64,000 nucleotides of DNA from an uncultured Lentibacter sp. GTDB taxonomy: Bacteria > Pseudomonadota > Alphaproteobacteria > Rhodobacterales > Rhodobacteraceae. This document shows positions 1 through 8,262 of the stretch, in pieces. The notes beneath the pieces were generated by a model. That model made no database searches. It saw only the letters and a program-made list of their open reading frames with translations, and was not told where the DNA came from. How positions within the stretch are numbered: position 1 is the stretch's first letter; the number at the start of each line of letters is the position of its first letter. Made by a program: the position numbers and the translations under genes. Location: the NCBI GenBank assembly GCA_947497495.1, contig CANMGT010000005.1:1-64000 (forward strand), read 5' to 3'.

Positions 1-199
1 CCCCCCCCCCCCCCCCACCCGGCTAGGCCCAACACAAAATAGGGCATCTAAGATGCACGGTTTGGGGCGGGAGGCCCCGAGGAAACCCAGCCTTAGAGGG
101 GGCGGTGGCTAGGAGAGAGGTGAGATTGATGAGCAGAACTGGTTGAAGCGGGCGCGGTGTAGCGGTAAAGGCTGGGCAACAGATAACGGAGAACAGCCC
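1..199. other. Left-edge non-coding leader with poly-C run
   Basis: The window opens with 16 consecutive C residues, then about 180 bases without a convincing gene before gatC. A GGGGC/GCCCC-type pairing is visible around 64-77. The region probably holds the gatC promoter, but I cannot place -35 and -10 elements. The poly-C run may be a genuine homopolymer or an assembly-end artefact. Confidence 0.5.
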
Positions 200-487
200 A
201 TGTCTATCGACAAGGACACAGCGGCCAAGGTTGCGAAATTGGCCCGCATCAAAGTGGAAGAGGCCGATTTGCCGGCTCTTGCGGACGAGTTTAACGCGGT
301 GCTCGGCTTTATCGAGCAGCTGTCTGAGGTGGATGTCGAGGGCGTCGAGCCGATGGTTTCGGTCACGCCGATGCATTTGCGCCGCCGCGAAGATGTGGTC
401 AACGATGGTGGCCAGCAAGAGAAAATCCTCGCCAATGCGCCTGATGCGCGTGAAGGCTTTTTTGCGGTTCCGAAGGTGGTTGACTGA
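200..487 (+). CDS. gatC: Asp-tRNA(Asn)/Glu-tRNA(Gln) amidotransferase subunit C
   Basis: Small 95-residue subunit of the GatCAB complex, which converts Glu-tRNA(Gln) and Asp-tRNA(Asn) to the amidated forms in the cytoplasm. The N-terminus [17 protein letters not shown] is typical of the family, followed by the helix with [21 protein letters not shown]. The frame is open further upstream to 143, but the ATG at 200 gives the normal family length and has GGAG about 10 bases upstream. The stop overlaps the gatA start by one base (TGATG), so the two are translationally coupled, as expected for subunits of one complex. Confidence 0.95.
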   Translation: MSIDKDTAAKVAKLARIKVEEADLPALADEFNAVLGFIEQLSEVDVEGVEPMVSVTPMHLRRREDVVNDGGQQEKILANAPDAREGFFAVPKVVD

Positions 488-1989
488 TGCCAAATTCAAA
501 CAAAACTGATCTGAACAAACTGACGATTGCCGCGGCGCGTGATGCGCTCAAGGCGGGAGAGGTGACAAGTGCCGAGCTGACAGCAGCTTGCCTGAGCGAG
601 ATCGAGGCCGCAGGCGCGCTCAACGCCTTTGTGCACCACACGCCGGAGATTGCTGCGGAGCAGGCCAAGGCCGCCGATGCGCGCATTCAAGCTGGCGATG
701 CCCCTGATATGTGCGGCATCCCGCTTGGCATCAAAGACCTGTTCTGCACGAAAGGCGTGCCGTCACAGGCGGCCAGCCGCATTCTGGAAGGCTTCAAGCC
801 CGAGTATGAAAGCACGATCACCAGCAAGCTGTTTGATGCGGGTGCCGTCATGCTTGGCAAGCTCAACATGGACGAATTCGCCATGGGCTCGTCAAATGAA
901 ACCTCGGTTTACGGCAACGCGATCAACCCTTGGCGGCGCGGCAATGATGAGGCTGCGCTCACGCCGGGTGGCTCGTCGGGCGGCTCGGCCAGCGCTGTTG
1001 CGGCTGACTTGTGCTTGGCGGCAACAGGCACAGACACAGGCGGCTCAATCAGGCAACCCGCAGCCTTCACGGGCATCACCGGCATCAAGCCGACATATGG
1101 CCGTTGCTCGCGCTGGGGTGTTGTGGCCTTCGCCAGCTCGCTTGATCAAGCCGGCCCGATGACAAAAGACGTGCGCGACGCGGCAATTATGCTTGAGGCG
1201 ATGTGCGGCCATGACGCCAAGGACAGCACAAGCGTTGAGCTGGCCGTGCCAAACTTTGAAGCCATGCTGACAGGCGACATCAAAGGCAAGAAGATCGGCA
1301 TTCCAAAGGAATACCGTATGGACGGCATGCCTGAGGAGATCGAAAAGCTCTGGGCGGACGGCACGGCGATGTTGAAAGACGCAGGTGCAGTGATTGTCGA
1401 TATCTCCCTGCCGCACACGAAATATGCTTTGCCCGCATACTACGTGATCGCGCCTGCGGAAGCCTCGTCAAACCTCGCGCGCTATGACGGTGTGCGCTAT
1501 GGCCACCGCGCCAAGCTGGGCGCAGGAGACGGCATCAACGAGATGTATGAGAAAACCCGCGCCGAGGGCTTTGGCCACGAGGTGCAGCGCCGTGTCATGG
1601 TTGGCACCTACGTGTTGTCGGCTGGCTTTTACGACGCCTACTACAACCGCGCTCGCAAGGTGCGCACGCTGATCAAGAAAGACTTCGAGGATGTCTTCAA
1701 TCAGGGCATCGACGCGATCCTGACGCCTGCGACGCCTTCTGCGGCCTTCGGCATTGGCGAGATGACGGAAGCGGATCCGATCGCGATGTATCTCAACGAT
1801 GTGTTCACCGTCACGGTCAACCTTGCTGGCCTGCCCGGAATTTCTGTTCCGGCGGGTGTTGACAGCAATGGCCTTCCGCTCGGTTTGCAGCTGATCGGCC
1901 GCCCGTGGGAAGAGGGCGACTTGCTGAATACCGCCTATGCGCTTGAACAGGCGGCAGGTTTTGTAGCCAAACCCGCGAAATGGTGGTAA
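487..1989 (+). CDS. gatA: Asp-tRNA(Asn)/Glu-tRNA(Gln) amidotransferase subunit A
   Basis: Amidase subunit of GatCAB, 500 residues; it releases ammonia from glutamine for transfer to mischarged tRNA. The amidase-signature triad is visible: Lys83 in [10 protein letters not shown], the cis-Ser near residue 163 in [12 protein letters not shown], and the nucleophilic Ser187 in [12 protein letters not shown]. The length matches the family. It directly follows gatC; no gatB lies in the 2.5 kb downstream, so gatB must be elsewhere in the genome. Confidence 0.97.
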   Translation: MPNSNKTDLNKLTIAAARDALKAGEVTSAELTAACLSEIEAAGALNAFVHHTPEIAAEQAKAADARIQAGDAPDMCGIPLGIKDLFCTKGVPSQAASRILEGFKPEYESTITSKLFDAGAVMLGKLNMDEFAMGSSNETSVYGNAINPWRRGNDEAALTPGGSSGGSASAVAADLCLAATGTDTGGSIRQPAAFTGITGIKPTYGRCSRWGVVAFASSLDQAGPMTKDVRDAAIMLEAMCGHDAKDSTSVELAVPNFEAMLTGDIKGKKIGIPKEYRMDGMPEEIEKLWADGTAMLKDAGAVIVDISLPHTKYALPAYYVIAPAEASSNLARYDGVRYGHRAKLGAGDGINEMYEKTRAEGFGHEVQRRVMVGTYVLSAGFYDAYYNRARKVRTLIKKDFEDVFNQGIDAILTPATPSAAFGIGEMTEADPIAMYLNDVFTVTVNLAGLPGISVPAGVDSNGLPLGLQLIGRPWEEGDLLNTAYALEQAAGFVAKPAKWW

Positions 1990-2034
1990 AAGCCGCCCAA
2001 AATCGCGAAACAACGCAAATAGGCAGATAGACCC

Positions 2035-2796
2035 GTGAAACATTTTCTTTTGATGAGTGCCGCCGCTTTGGCGCTGGCAGCCTGTGCGCCGAGCGTGCCT
2101 GAAAGCGGCGCGCCAAACCCCGGCACAGGAGTCGGATTTGGTAACTACAATGACTACCAGCAAAAGCAAGCCGCGCGCGAGGCGCAGTTGCAGGGCGGTT
2201 TGCCCGCCGCGCAGGCCGTGTCGCAAGAGCCTTTGACGGCGTCTGGCCAAACCGACGTTGCAAGTGAGACAGAGGCCGTATTGGCCGCCACACGCCCCGC
2301 AGGCCAGACGGTTGTCAATGCCAGCCCGTCAAACCCGCAGCCCGCGCTTGTGAATGCCGTGGGCATTTCCAAGGAAAACGACTTTGACGCCGTTGGCTCG
2401 CAGCGCACCATCGCCGATGACGCCGCCCGCCGCGAGGCGCTCAAGGCGCAGTATCAGCAAGCTGCGGTGGAAGCCGTGCCAACCCGCAGTGGCGGCAAAA
2501 GTGCTGATATCGTTGATTATGCGCTCAACACGTCCAACCCCGTCGGGCGGAGCATGTACAAACGCAGCCCTTTGAACACTGCGGCCAAAAACCAGCGCAA
2601 TTGCGCCAAATACCCGTCGCCCGACTTGGCGCAAGCCGAGTTTCTGGCCAAAGGCGGCCCGCAGCGCGACAGGCTCGCGCTTGACATTGATGGCGACGGC
2701 TTTGCCTGCTCTTGGGATCCGGAGCCCTTCCGCTCGGCCAAAACGGCCCGTGAGCCTGAAGGTGTTGCAATCGTCGAAGACACAGCAACCGAGTGA
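2035..2796 (+). CDS. Lipoprotein with C-terminal Excalibur-like calcium-binding motif
   Basis: 253 residues with a lipoprotein signal peptide: hydrophobic core, then lipobox LAAC with Cys17. The middle (about 20-180) is Ala/Gln/Pro-rich and probably disordered. The C-terminal part (about 187-232) has conserved Cys190, the acidic loop DIDGDGFACSWDPEP and a following FRSA. This is the layout of the Excalibur domain (DxDxDGxxC), a putative Ca2+-binding module found in secreted proteins. It is predicted to sit on the outer or inner membrane facing the periplasm. The stop overlaps the GTG of the amidase gene (GTGA), suggesting a shared role at the cell wall. The partner and function are unknown. 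Confidence 0.75.
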   Translation: MKHFLLMSAAALALAACAPSVPESGAPNPGTGVGFGNYNDYQQKQAAREAQLQGGLPAAQAVSQEPLTASGQTDVASETEAVLAATRPAGQTVVNASPSNPQPALVNAVGISKENDFDAVGSQRTIADDAARREALKAQYQQAAVEAVPTRSGGKSADIVDYALNTSNPVGRSMYKRSPLNTAAKNQRNCAKYPSPDLAQAEFLAKGGPQRDRLALDIDGDGFACSWDPEPFRSAKTAREPEGVAIVEDTATE

Positions 2797-3476
2797 GTTC
2801 TGACGGCGACATTGTCGCGCGTCCGACATCATGCTTTGGGCCAAGGCGCGAGGGTGCGTTGGCCGATATGATCGTGCTGCATTACACCGCCATGCAGAGC
2901 GCCGAGGCGGCGCTTGAGCGGCTGTGTGACCCTGAGGTCGAAGTTTCGGCGCATTACCTGATTTGCGAAAAAGGCACTGTTTTTCAGATGGTTGCCGAGG
3001 ATATGCGCGCATGGCACGCAGGTGCGGGCCGCTGGGGCGAGGTGAGCGATGTCAACTCGCGCTCCATTGGCATCGAGCTGGCCAACCGTGGCGACCACCC
3101 GTTTTCGGAGCCGCAAATGGCCGCTTTGGAAGGCTTGATGGCGGGCATCATGGCGCGCTGGAACATTGCGCCGGAACGCGTCATCGGCCATTCGGACATG
3201 GCGCCGGGCCGCAAGATTGACCCGGGTTCCCGATTTGACTGGCAGCGCTTGGCCCTGCGGGGGCTGTCTGTGTGGCCCGTGGGCGCTAAGACGGGCGATT
3301 TCTGGCAAGACGCGGCGGCCTTTGGCTATCCGGTGGGAGATGTGAGCGAGGCGGCCTTGCTAGACGCCTTCCGCCTGCGCTTTCGGCCTGCGGCCCGTGG
3401 CCCGCTTGCGAAAGAAGACGTAGCCTTAATGGCTGACTTGGCCAAACGCTGGCCTATCGCGCCGATATCAGTTTGA
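2793..3476 (+). CDS. N-acetylmuramoyl-L-alanine amidase (AmiD/AmpD type)
   Basis: 227 residues, Amidase_2 fold, cleaving the bond between MurNAc and the L-Ala of the stem peptide. Zinc ligands fit His30 (MIVLHYTAM), His133 (VIGHSDMAPGRKIDP) and Asp143, with catalytic Glu95 in SIGIELANRG. The C-terminal 60 residues resemble a helical peptidoglycan-binding extension, as in AmiD. There is no clear signal peptide, so cytoplasmic AmpD-like recycling of anhydro-muropeptides is also possible. The GTG start overlaps the stop of the upstream Excalibur lipoprotein gene. Confidence 0.88.
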   Translation: MSSDGDIVARPTSCFGPRREGALADMIVLHYTAMQSAEAALERLCDPEVEVSAHYLICEKGTVFQMVAEDMRAWHAGAGRWGEVSDVNSRSIGIELANRGDHPFSEPQMAALEGLMAGIMARWNIAPERVIGHSDMAPGRKIDPGSRFDWQRLALRGLSVWPVGAKTGDFWQDAAAFGYPVGDVSEAALLDAFRLRFRPAARGPLAKEDVALMADLAKRWPIAPISV

Positions 3477-3573
3477 TTTTCAGGGAAAATGTCTCTCCTG
3501 CGTATCTGCTTTGGCTGGCAAGGGCTGTGAATAGGGCGGATATGAGAGTGCGCATGGGATCATAAGCATACGA

Positions 3574-3756
3574 ATGCTGCGTGGTGTCAATCAGCAGGGG
3601 GTGACTTACGCCCAGCTTGTTGAAAGACTTGCTGATATTGGAATCAGTGAGAAAGAGGTGAACGTCGCTAACAAGCTGTCCAGTGGGAAGTTTTCAGCGG
3701 CGTTTATATTGGCATGATTAAAGGCGATTGGCGTAGATTCACTCTACTTTGGTTAG
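3574..3756 (+). pseudogene. DUF6471-like gene, truncated and interrupted by in-frame TGA
   Basis: Reading from ATG 3574 gives 47 residues containing GVTYAQLVERLADIGI and NKLSSGKFSAAFILA, the core of the DUF6471 family (recognised from memory). TGA at 3715-3717 then stops the frame. Reading through it continues LKAIGVDSLYFG to TAG 3754-3756, which is the expected family C-terminus. The family usually has a Cys where the TGA lies (FxLxCLxAIG). The N-terminal helix of the family is also missing; the frame is closed at 3532 and has no other ATG. I read this as a decaying gene. The TGA shares bases with the ATG of the next gene (ATGA at 3714-3717), so coupled translation of a short form remains possible. 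Confidence 0.6.
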
Positions 3757-4574
3757 TGTTTGGCTGCTTCATTCTTGTAGTGCTCGGGTGGCTGCTATGG
3801 GATTCGTCAGCGAGCCAGACTGAGCAACGCGTTCGCGAAGAAATTACAACCAAGCACCATCTAAAGTATGCCGAAGATCGAGTTGATAAAAACTGTCTCA
3901 CGCTGCAAGGCGTCACTCTTCGGAATTGCATTCATCAGGAGATAGAAGCCGCTCGCGACCATAGTCGCTCCGAGCAAGACCTTGATGCTCAACAAACTAT
4001 GGCGTTTTTTACGAAAATTATGGGCGCTACTGCTATTGTTGGTGTGTTCCTCGGTTTGTGGTCGGTGGTTTTGATTTACCTGACCCTTGCGGAAACGCGG
4101 GTTGCGGCGAACGTCACTAGAGCCATCGGGCAAAGTCAGACACGAGCCTATGTTGTCGTTAAAAATGTTCGCGTTGAGAATTTTAAAGTTGGTCAAGAAG
4201 CAAAAATCATGTTTTCCGTTGAAAATATTGGAAAAACTATCGCCAAAAATGTGCAGGTGAAGGCTGAGTACTTCCCTTTCCACGCTAGCGGGAAAATCCA
4301 CTTCTCTGACGGGTTTAAAAATTGCTTTGATCTCGCCCCCACAGACCGCTTCACACCTCATTACATTTTTGAGAATCGACAGCCCACTGAAGTCGAAAGT
4401 GCTGCAATCGTTAATTTCCAAATGGGCTTTTTTTATGCTGGCGTTGTTCGTTACAGCGATGTCTTCGGGAGAAGGCACTACACAACCTTTAAGCGCGTTA
4501 TCGACATCACTAAGCTGGATGAAAATGGGTGCGGGGAGTTGTCCATTGTCAGCGGCGGAAACAAAGCCAACTAG
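3714..4574 (+). CDS. Membrane protein with two TM helices and a periplasmic or cytosolic beta domain, unknown function
   Basis: 286 residues. TM1 spans about 9-29 (TLLWLVFGCFILVVLGWLLW). A charged stretch with two Cys (61, 72) follows, then TM2 at about 103-125 (TAIVGVFLGLWSVVLIYL), then a C-terminal domain of about 150 residues (AYVVVKNVRVENFKVGQ... onward) that looks like an Ig-like beta-sandwich. This architecture occurs in uncharacterised proteobacterial proteins; I know no function. Codons are clearly richer in A/T than the flanking genes, suggesting recent transfer. The ribosome site is weak; the start overlaps the DUF6471 stop. Confidence 0.7.
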   Translation: MIKGDWRRFTLLWLVFGCFILVVLGWLLWDSSASQTEQRVREEITTKHHLKYAEDRVDKNCLTLQGVTLRNCIHQEIEAARDHSRSEQDLDAQQTMAFFTKIMGATAIVGVFLGLWSVVLIYLTLAETRVAANVTRAIGQSQTRAYVVVKNVRVENFKVGQEAKIMFSVENIGKTIAKNVQVKAEYFPFHASGKIHFSDGFKNCFDLAPTDRFTPHYIFENRQPTEVESAAIVNFQMGFFYAGVVRYSDVFGRRHYTTFKRVIDITKLDENGCGELSIVSGGNKAN

Positions 4575-4633
4575 GCAGAGTATATGAAGGCCAATCATCG
4601 CTCACACCTTGGTGCGGTTAATACATTAGGCCA

Positions 4634-4655
4634 GATATTTCCGGCGAAAAGAAAG
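4634..4655 (+). repeat. 22-bp dispersed intergenic repeat, copy 1
   Basis: Pattern GATATTT-N10-GAAAG, with inner CCGGCGAAAA. Two related copies lie at 24944-24965 and 40344-40365. This copy sits just upstream of the rnpB promoter. See findings. Confidence 0.5.
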
Positions 4656-4670
4656 GGTGGGCATTGGCGA

Positions 4671-4699
4671 TTGACCTGTAGGAGCTGTGCTTCTATTTG
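4671..4699 (+). promoter_or_regulatory. rnpB promoter (sigma70 type)
   Basis: TTGACC at 4671-4676, a 17-base spacer, and TATTTG at 4694-4699. This predicts transcription starting at about 4705, exactly where the P1 helix of RNase P RNA begins. Confidence 0.65.
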
Positions 4700-4703
4700 C
4701 AGA

Positions 4704-5070
4704 GGGCGCGGAGGGCTGGGTGACCGCGGCGGTTTTACCGTCGAGGAAAGTCCGGACTCCACAAGGAAACGGTGCCGGCTAACGGCCGGGCAGGGCAACC
4801 TGACGGAAAGTGCCACAGAGAAGAGACTACCTCGCTTGTCGGGGGAAAGGTGAAACGGTGGGGTAAGAGCCCACCGGGGTTCTGGCAACAGCGCCCGCAT
4901 GGCAAACCCCACCGGGAGCAATGCCAAATAGGAACCTTACATGGGCCGCCTTGGCTCAAGGTTCGGGTTGGCAGCTAGAGGGGCGTTGGCAACAGCGCCT
5001 TGAGATGAATGGTCACACAGGGCGGGGCAACCTGCCTGGACAAGATCCGGCTTATAGGCCTTCCGCGCGT
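4704..5070 (+). ncRNA. rnpB: RNase P RNA component, class A
   Basis: Catalytic RNA of RNase P, which matures tRNA 5' ends. The universally conserved GAGGAAAGTCCGGACTCC lies at 4742-4759. The complementary region AGATGAATGGTCAC follows at 5003-5016, and the end ATCCGGCTTATAGGCC at 5045-5060. The terminal P1 helix pairs GCGCGGAGG (4706-4714) with CCTTCCGCGC (5059-5068), with one bulged base. A short T run follows at 5070-5074. The RNA's last 17 or so bases overlap the 3' end of the EamA gene on the other strand. Confidence 0.95.
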
Positions 5071-5927
5071 TTTTCAGTTGTGACCACGTAGAGCCCGACC
5101 AAGAGGAGGGCCGCGCCTGTGAGCTTGAGGGCTGTTGCGGGTTCGCCGACGAGGAAAGTCGCGAGCAGCCATGCTGTGAAGGGTTCGGCGAGGGCGAGTG
5201 TGACGGCCGTGGAGGCTGCGACAGTTTTCAGGCCCCAAGTGTAGAGCGCGTAGGCGACGCCTGTCGAGAGCACGCCGAGCAACAGCAGGGTTGCCGGCGC
5301 TGTGCCCTCAAGCGCCCAAGCGAATGGGACGAGAAAGAACACAGGCGTTGTCAGCAGGGCGGCCAGCGTGAAGGTGCTGGCGGCGATGGTTGTCGAGGGG
5401 GCCGCGCCGCTCATGGCGGAGCTGGCGAGCGAGTAGGTGGCGTAGCTGAGGCCAGCACCCAGAGCGAGCAGCAGGCCGAGGGGCTGCACGCCCTCTGACT
5501 GGCCCGACAGCACGAGCAGGCACGCGCCGAGGACGGACAGCGCCTGACCGGCCAGTTTGCGCGGACTGGGGCGCAGGCGCAGGTAGGCGGCTTCATAGAG
5601 CGCTACCCAGAGCGGGGCCGAGCCGATGGTTATGGCCGTGCCGATGCCGACGCCCGCGCGGGTGACGGCGGCGAAGAAGAGCAGGTTGTAAAGGCCGATG
5701 AAGCCGCCCGCCAGCAGGAGCGGGCCGCGCGGCACTTGGCGAAAGCTGCGCCGCGCTGCGGGGGGTGCGAGGGCGAGCAACACAAGTGAAGCCGCGCCGA
5801 CCCAAAGCCGCACTGCCCCCACGACAAGCGGCTCGCGGCTGTCGGGCAGAAAACTCTGGATGGTGCCTGTCGTGCCCCAGAGCATGGCAGCTGCAAGCAC
5901 AGCGAGAAGGGCGAAAGGACGCGGCAT
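5052..5927 (-). CDS. EamA/DMT-family transporter
   Basis: 291 residues with about ten hydrophobic segments arranged as two EamA repeats. The N-terminal AAAMLWGTTGTIQSFLP is the usual first helix of this drug/metabolite transporter family; the second half begins near LLALGAGLSYATYSLAS. It probably exports or imports a small metabolite or amino acid; the substrate cannot be read from sequence. The C-terminal codons (TTEKRAEGL) run antisense through the rnpB P1 strand. One of three EamA genes in the window. Confidence 0.88.
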   Translation of the reverse strand: MPRPFALLAVLAAAMLWGTTGTIQSFLPDSREPLVVGAVRLWVGAASLVLLALAPPAARRSFRQVPRGPLLLAGGFIGLYNLLFFAAVTRAGVGIGTAITIGSAPLWVALYEAAYLRLRPSPRKLAGQALSVLGACLLVLSGQSEGVQPLGLLLALGAGLSYATYSLASSAMSGAAPSTTIAASTFTLAALLTTPVFFLVPFAWALEGTAPATLLLLGVLSTGVAYALYTWGLKTVAASTAVTLALAEPFTAWLLATFLVGEPATALKLTGAALLLVGLYVVTTEKRAEGL

Positions 5928-6106
5928 CGGGCTCCATCGGCGGTTTCATGTGTTTGAGCGGCTATGGCATGTCGGGCGGGCGAGGAAAAGAGCCGTCGCG
6001 CGAGTCTTTGCGGTTGACTCGGGCGCGCATGTCCTTAAAAGGCGGGTCTGATATAGATTTTACGGGCCGCACGTCTAAGTGCTTGCCCCACTGCTGGAGA
6101 TGACCA

Positions 6107-6274
6107 ATGGCGAAGCCAACCACGATCAAAATCCGCCTGAACTCGACCGCAGGCACAGGCCACTTCTACGTGACCAAAAAGAACGCACGCACAATGACCG
6201 AGAAGATGGTTGTCAACAAATACGACCCGGTTGTGCGTAAGCACGTTGAATACAAAGAAGGCAAGATCAAGTAA
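6107..6274 (+). CDS. rpmG: 50S ribosomal protein L33
   Basis: 55 residues, [20 protein letters not shown] at the start and [17 protein letters not shown] at the end, matching proteobacterial L33. There are no Cys pairs, so this is the zinc-free form. GGAG lies 8 bases before the ATG, and a strong terminator follows. Monocistronic, divergent from the EamA gene. Confidence 0.97.
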   Translation: MAKPTTIKIRLNSTAGTGHFYVTKKNARTMTEKMVVNKYDPVVRKHVEYKEGKIK

Positions 6275-6301
6275 GATCTGCTCTGCTTTGAAGAGTTTGA
6301 G

Positions 6302-6330
6302 CCGCGTTTCTGCAAAGAAGCGCGGTTTTT
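6302..6330 (+). terminator. Rho-independent terminator of rpmG
   Basis: Nine-base-pair stem CCGCGTTTC (6302-6310) / GAAGCGCGG (6317-6325) with one G-T pair, six-base loop, followed by TTTTT (6326-6330). Confidence 0.85.
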
Positions 6331-6348
6331 GCTATTCGGGAGGCTGTT

Positions 6349-6834
6349 ATGGCTGAACTGCATGTTCTATGCGGCAAGATCGCTTCGGGAAAGTCGACGT
6401 TGAGCGCGCAACTGGGCCGCGCAGCGGGCACGGTTGTTGTCAGCGAAGATGCTTGGCTAGCGGCGCTTTTTGGCGACCAGATGGCATCAATCGCGGATTA
6501 TGTGCGCTGTTCGGGCCGGGTGCGCGAGGTTGCTGGCCCGCATTGCGTTGATCTTCTGCGCGCCGGAACTTCCGTTATTCTGGACTTTGCGGCGAATACG
6601 CCTGAACAACGGGCTTGGGCGCTTGGCGTGGCGCAGGCCGCGCAGGTGAGCCCCAAGTTGCACTTTCTGGATCTGCCTGATGCCTTGTGCTTGGCGCGGT
6701 TGAAGCAACGTAACGCCAAGGGGCAGCACCCGTTTGCCGTGTCGGAGGCTGATTTTGACAGGATCACCACATACTTTGTCGCGCCGGGCGAGGATGAGGG
6801 CTTTGAGCTGATCGTGCATGGCTTGGCCAACTGA
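6349..6834 (+). CDS. AAA_33-type ATP-binding protein / small kinase
   Basis: 161 residues with a Walker A loop at 9-17 (GKIASGKST), followed by a Lid-like Arg-rich region (LARLKQRNAKG). This is the pattern of the AAA_33 / zeta-toxin-like kinase group, which phosphorylates small molecules or antibiotics. There is no antitoxin-like gene beside it. Such short stand-alone members are common in alphaproteobacteria; the substrate is unknown. It starts 18 bases after the rpmG terminator, so it may have its own promoter or receive read-through. Confidence 0.7.
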   Translation: MAELHVLCGKIASGKSTLSAQLGRAAGTVVVSEDAWLAALFGDQMASIADYVRCSGRVREVAGPHCVDLLRAGTSVILDFAANTPEQRAWALGVAQAAQVSPKLHFLDLPDALCLARLKQRNAKGQHPFAVSEADFDRITTYFVAPGEDEGFELIVHGLAN

Positions 6835-7044
6835 GGACGTTTTGCTCAGTCGGAAAAAATTCACCAAGGTGCAAAAAAGTGTATTGCCACGACTCGCATT
6901 TGGCCGCATATGGCGATTCATAGACGCCAACGCACGCGCCTCTGGCCTGTAGCATCAACGCACACGTGTTTACGTAGCGACGGTAACGTCTCCCTTTGGA
7001 AGTGAGCGGTCATATCTTTGGCCGGGTCTATTTGGAGATGCCCA

Positions 7045-8217
7045 ATGACGATGCAACCCGTTGGTGCTTTTGCGCCTATTTCTACAGCTGTCCCCTCTTT
7101 TGTTGACGCCTTCATTGCGGCGCATAGCTTTGATCGCCCGACGCTCGTTCTCGACGTGGCGCAGGTTGTGGCGCAGTATCAGCGTTTGAAGGCGGGGCTT
7201 GGCCGTGCTGACGTGCACTTCGCGGTGAAAGCCAACCCGACGCGTGAGATCATCGCGGCTTTGGTTGCGGAAGGCTCGAACTTTGACGCGGCCTCTCGCG
7301 GTGAGATCGAGCTTTGCCTCGCGCAGGGCGCGCGGCCTGACCAGATCTCGTTTGGCAACACAGTCAAGCGCGCGACAGACATTGCCTACGCCTATGCGCA
7401 GGGCATTCGCCTGTTTGCCGCCGACGCGGCAGAAGAGCTTGAGAAGCTTGCGGTACACGCGCCGGGCGCTCAGGTTTACATCCGCCTGCTCGTGGATGTG
7501 TCGCAGGCGGACTGGCCTTTGAGCCGCAAGTTTGGCTGCGACAAAGGCATGGCGCTGGCGCTGCTTGACCGCGCGGTTGAGTTGGGCCTGTCGCCTGTCG
7601 GCTTTTCCTTTCACGTGGGCAGCCAGACACGCCGCGCCGAGATGTGGGCGCCTGCGCTCGCACCTTTGGCCGCGATCTGGCACGCCGCCCATGAGGCGGG
7701 CCACAGCCTGAGCCTGCTCAACATTGGCGGCGGCTTTCCGGCGTTCTACGGCGAGGCGGTTGATGCGCCCACAGACTATGCTGCCAAGGTTATGTCGCTG
7801 GTCGACGCGGCTTTTGGCCCTGTCGCGCATGTGATGGCCGAGCCGGGGCGTGGGCTTGTGGCAGAGGCGGGGGTGATCGTGGCGGAAGTGATGCTGGCCT
7901 CGCGCAAGTCGGCGAGGGATGCGCACCGCTGGGTTTACCTCGACATTGGCCGCTTCTCGGGCCTGGCCGAAACCGAAGGCGAAGCGATCCGCTATCAGTT
8001 TGAAACCGCGCGAGATGGCGGCGAGACTGGCCCCTGCGTGCTGGCTGGCCCGAGCTGTGACAGTGCAGACGTGCTCTACGAGAAGCGCCCTGTCATGCTG
8101 CCGCTTGATCTGGTCGCGGGTGATCGCGTGCTCATCCGCAACACGGGCGCTTACACCAGCGCGTATTCAAGCGTTGGCTTCAACGGCTTCCCGCCGCTGG
8201 AAGTTGTTGTGATCTGA
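7045..8217 (+). CDS. Ornithine/lysine decarboxylase, fold type III PLP enzyme
   Basis: 390 residues; it makes putrescine or cadaverine from ornithine or lysine. PLP lysine is Lys62 in HFAVKANP. Further landmarks are HVGSQ with His190, the phosphate-binding glycines at NIGGGFP (226-232), EPGR (266-269) and the active-site CDSAD with Cys338-Asp339. This is the eukaryote-like Orn/DAP/Arg group IV decarboxylase, not the large PLP fold I form. ATG 7045 is chosen because GGAG lies 7 bases upstream; the frame extends to a TTG at 7018. Substrate preference cannot be decided here. Confidence 0.9.
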   Translation: MTMQPVGAFAPISTAVPSFVDAFIAAHSFDRPTLVLDVAQVVAQYQRLKAGLGRADVHFAVKANPTREIIAALVAEGSNFDAASRGEIELCLAQGARPDQISFGNTVKRATDIAYAYAQGIRLFAADAAEELEKLAVHAPGAQVYIRLLVDVSQADWPLSRKFGCDKGMALALLDRAVELGLSPVGFSFHVGSQTRRAEMWAPALAPLAAIWHAAHEAGHSLSLLNIGGGFPAFYGEAVDAPTDYAAKVMSLVDAAFGPVAHVMAEPGRGLVAEAGVIVAEVMLASRKSARDAHRWVYLDIGRFSGLAETEGEAIRYQFETARDGGETGPCVLAGPSCDSADVLYEKRPVMLPLDLVAGDRVLIRNTGAYTSAYSSVGFNGFPPLEVVVI

Positions 8218-8262
8218 TCTGCTGTCTGGGCCGTATTCTTGTGAACCAAGGAGGCCCAGACC

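Noticed and set aside
6349..6834. Zeta-type toxin of a toxin-antitoxin pair
   Set aside because: The Walker A motif fits, but there is no small antitoxin gene on either side and the protein is shorter than zeta toxins; a small metabolic kinase is likelier.
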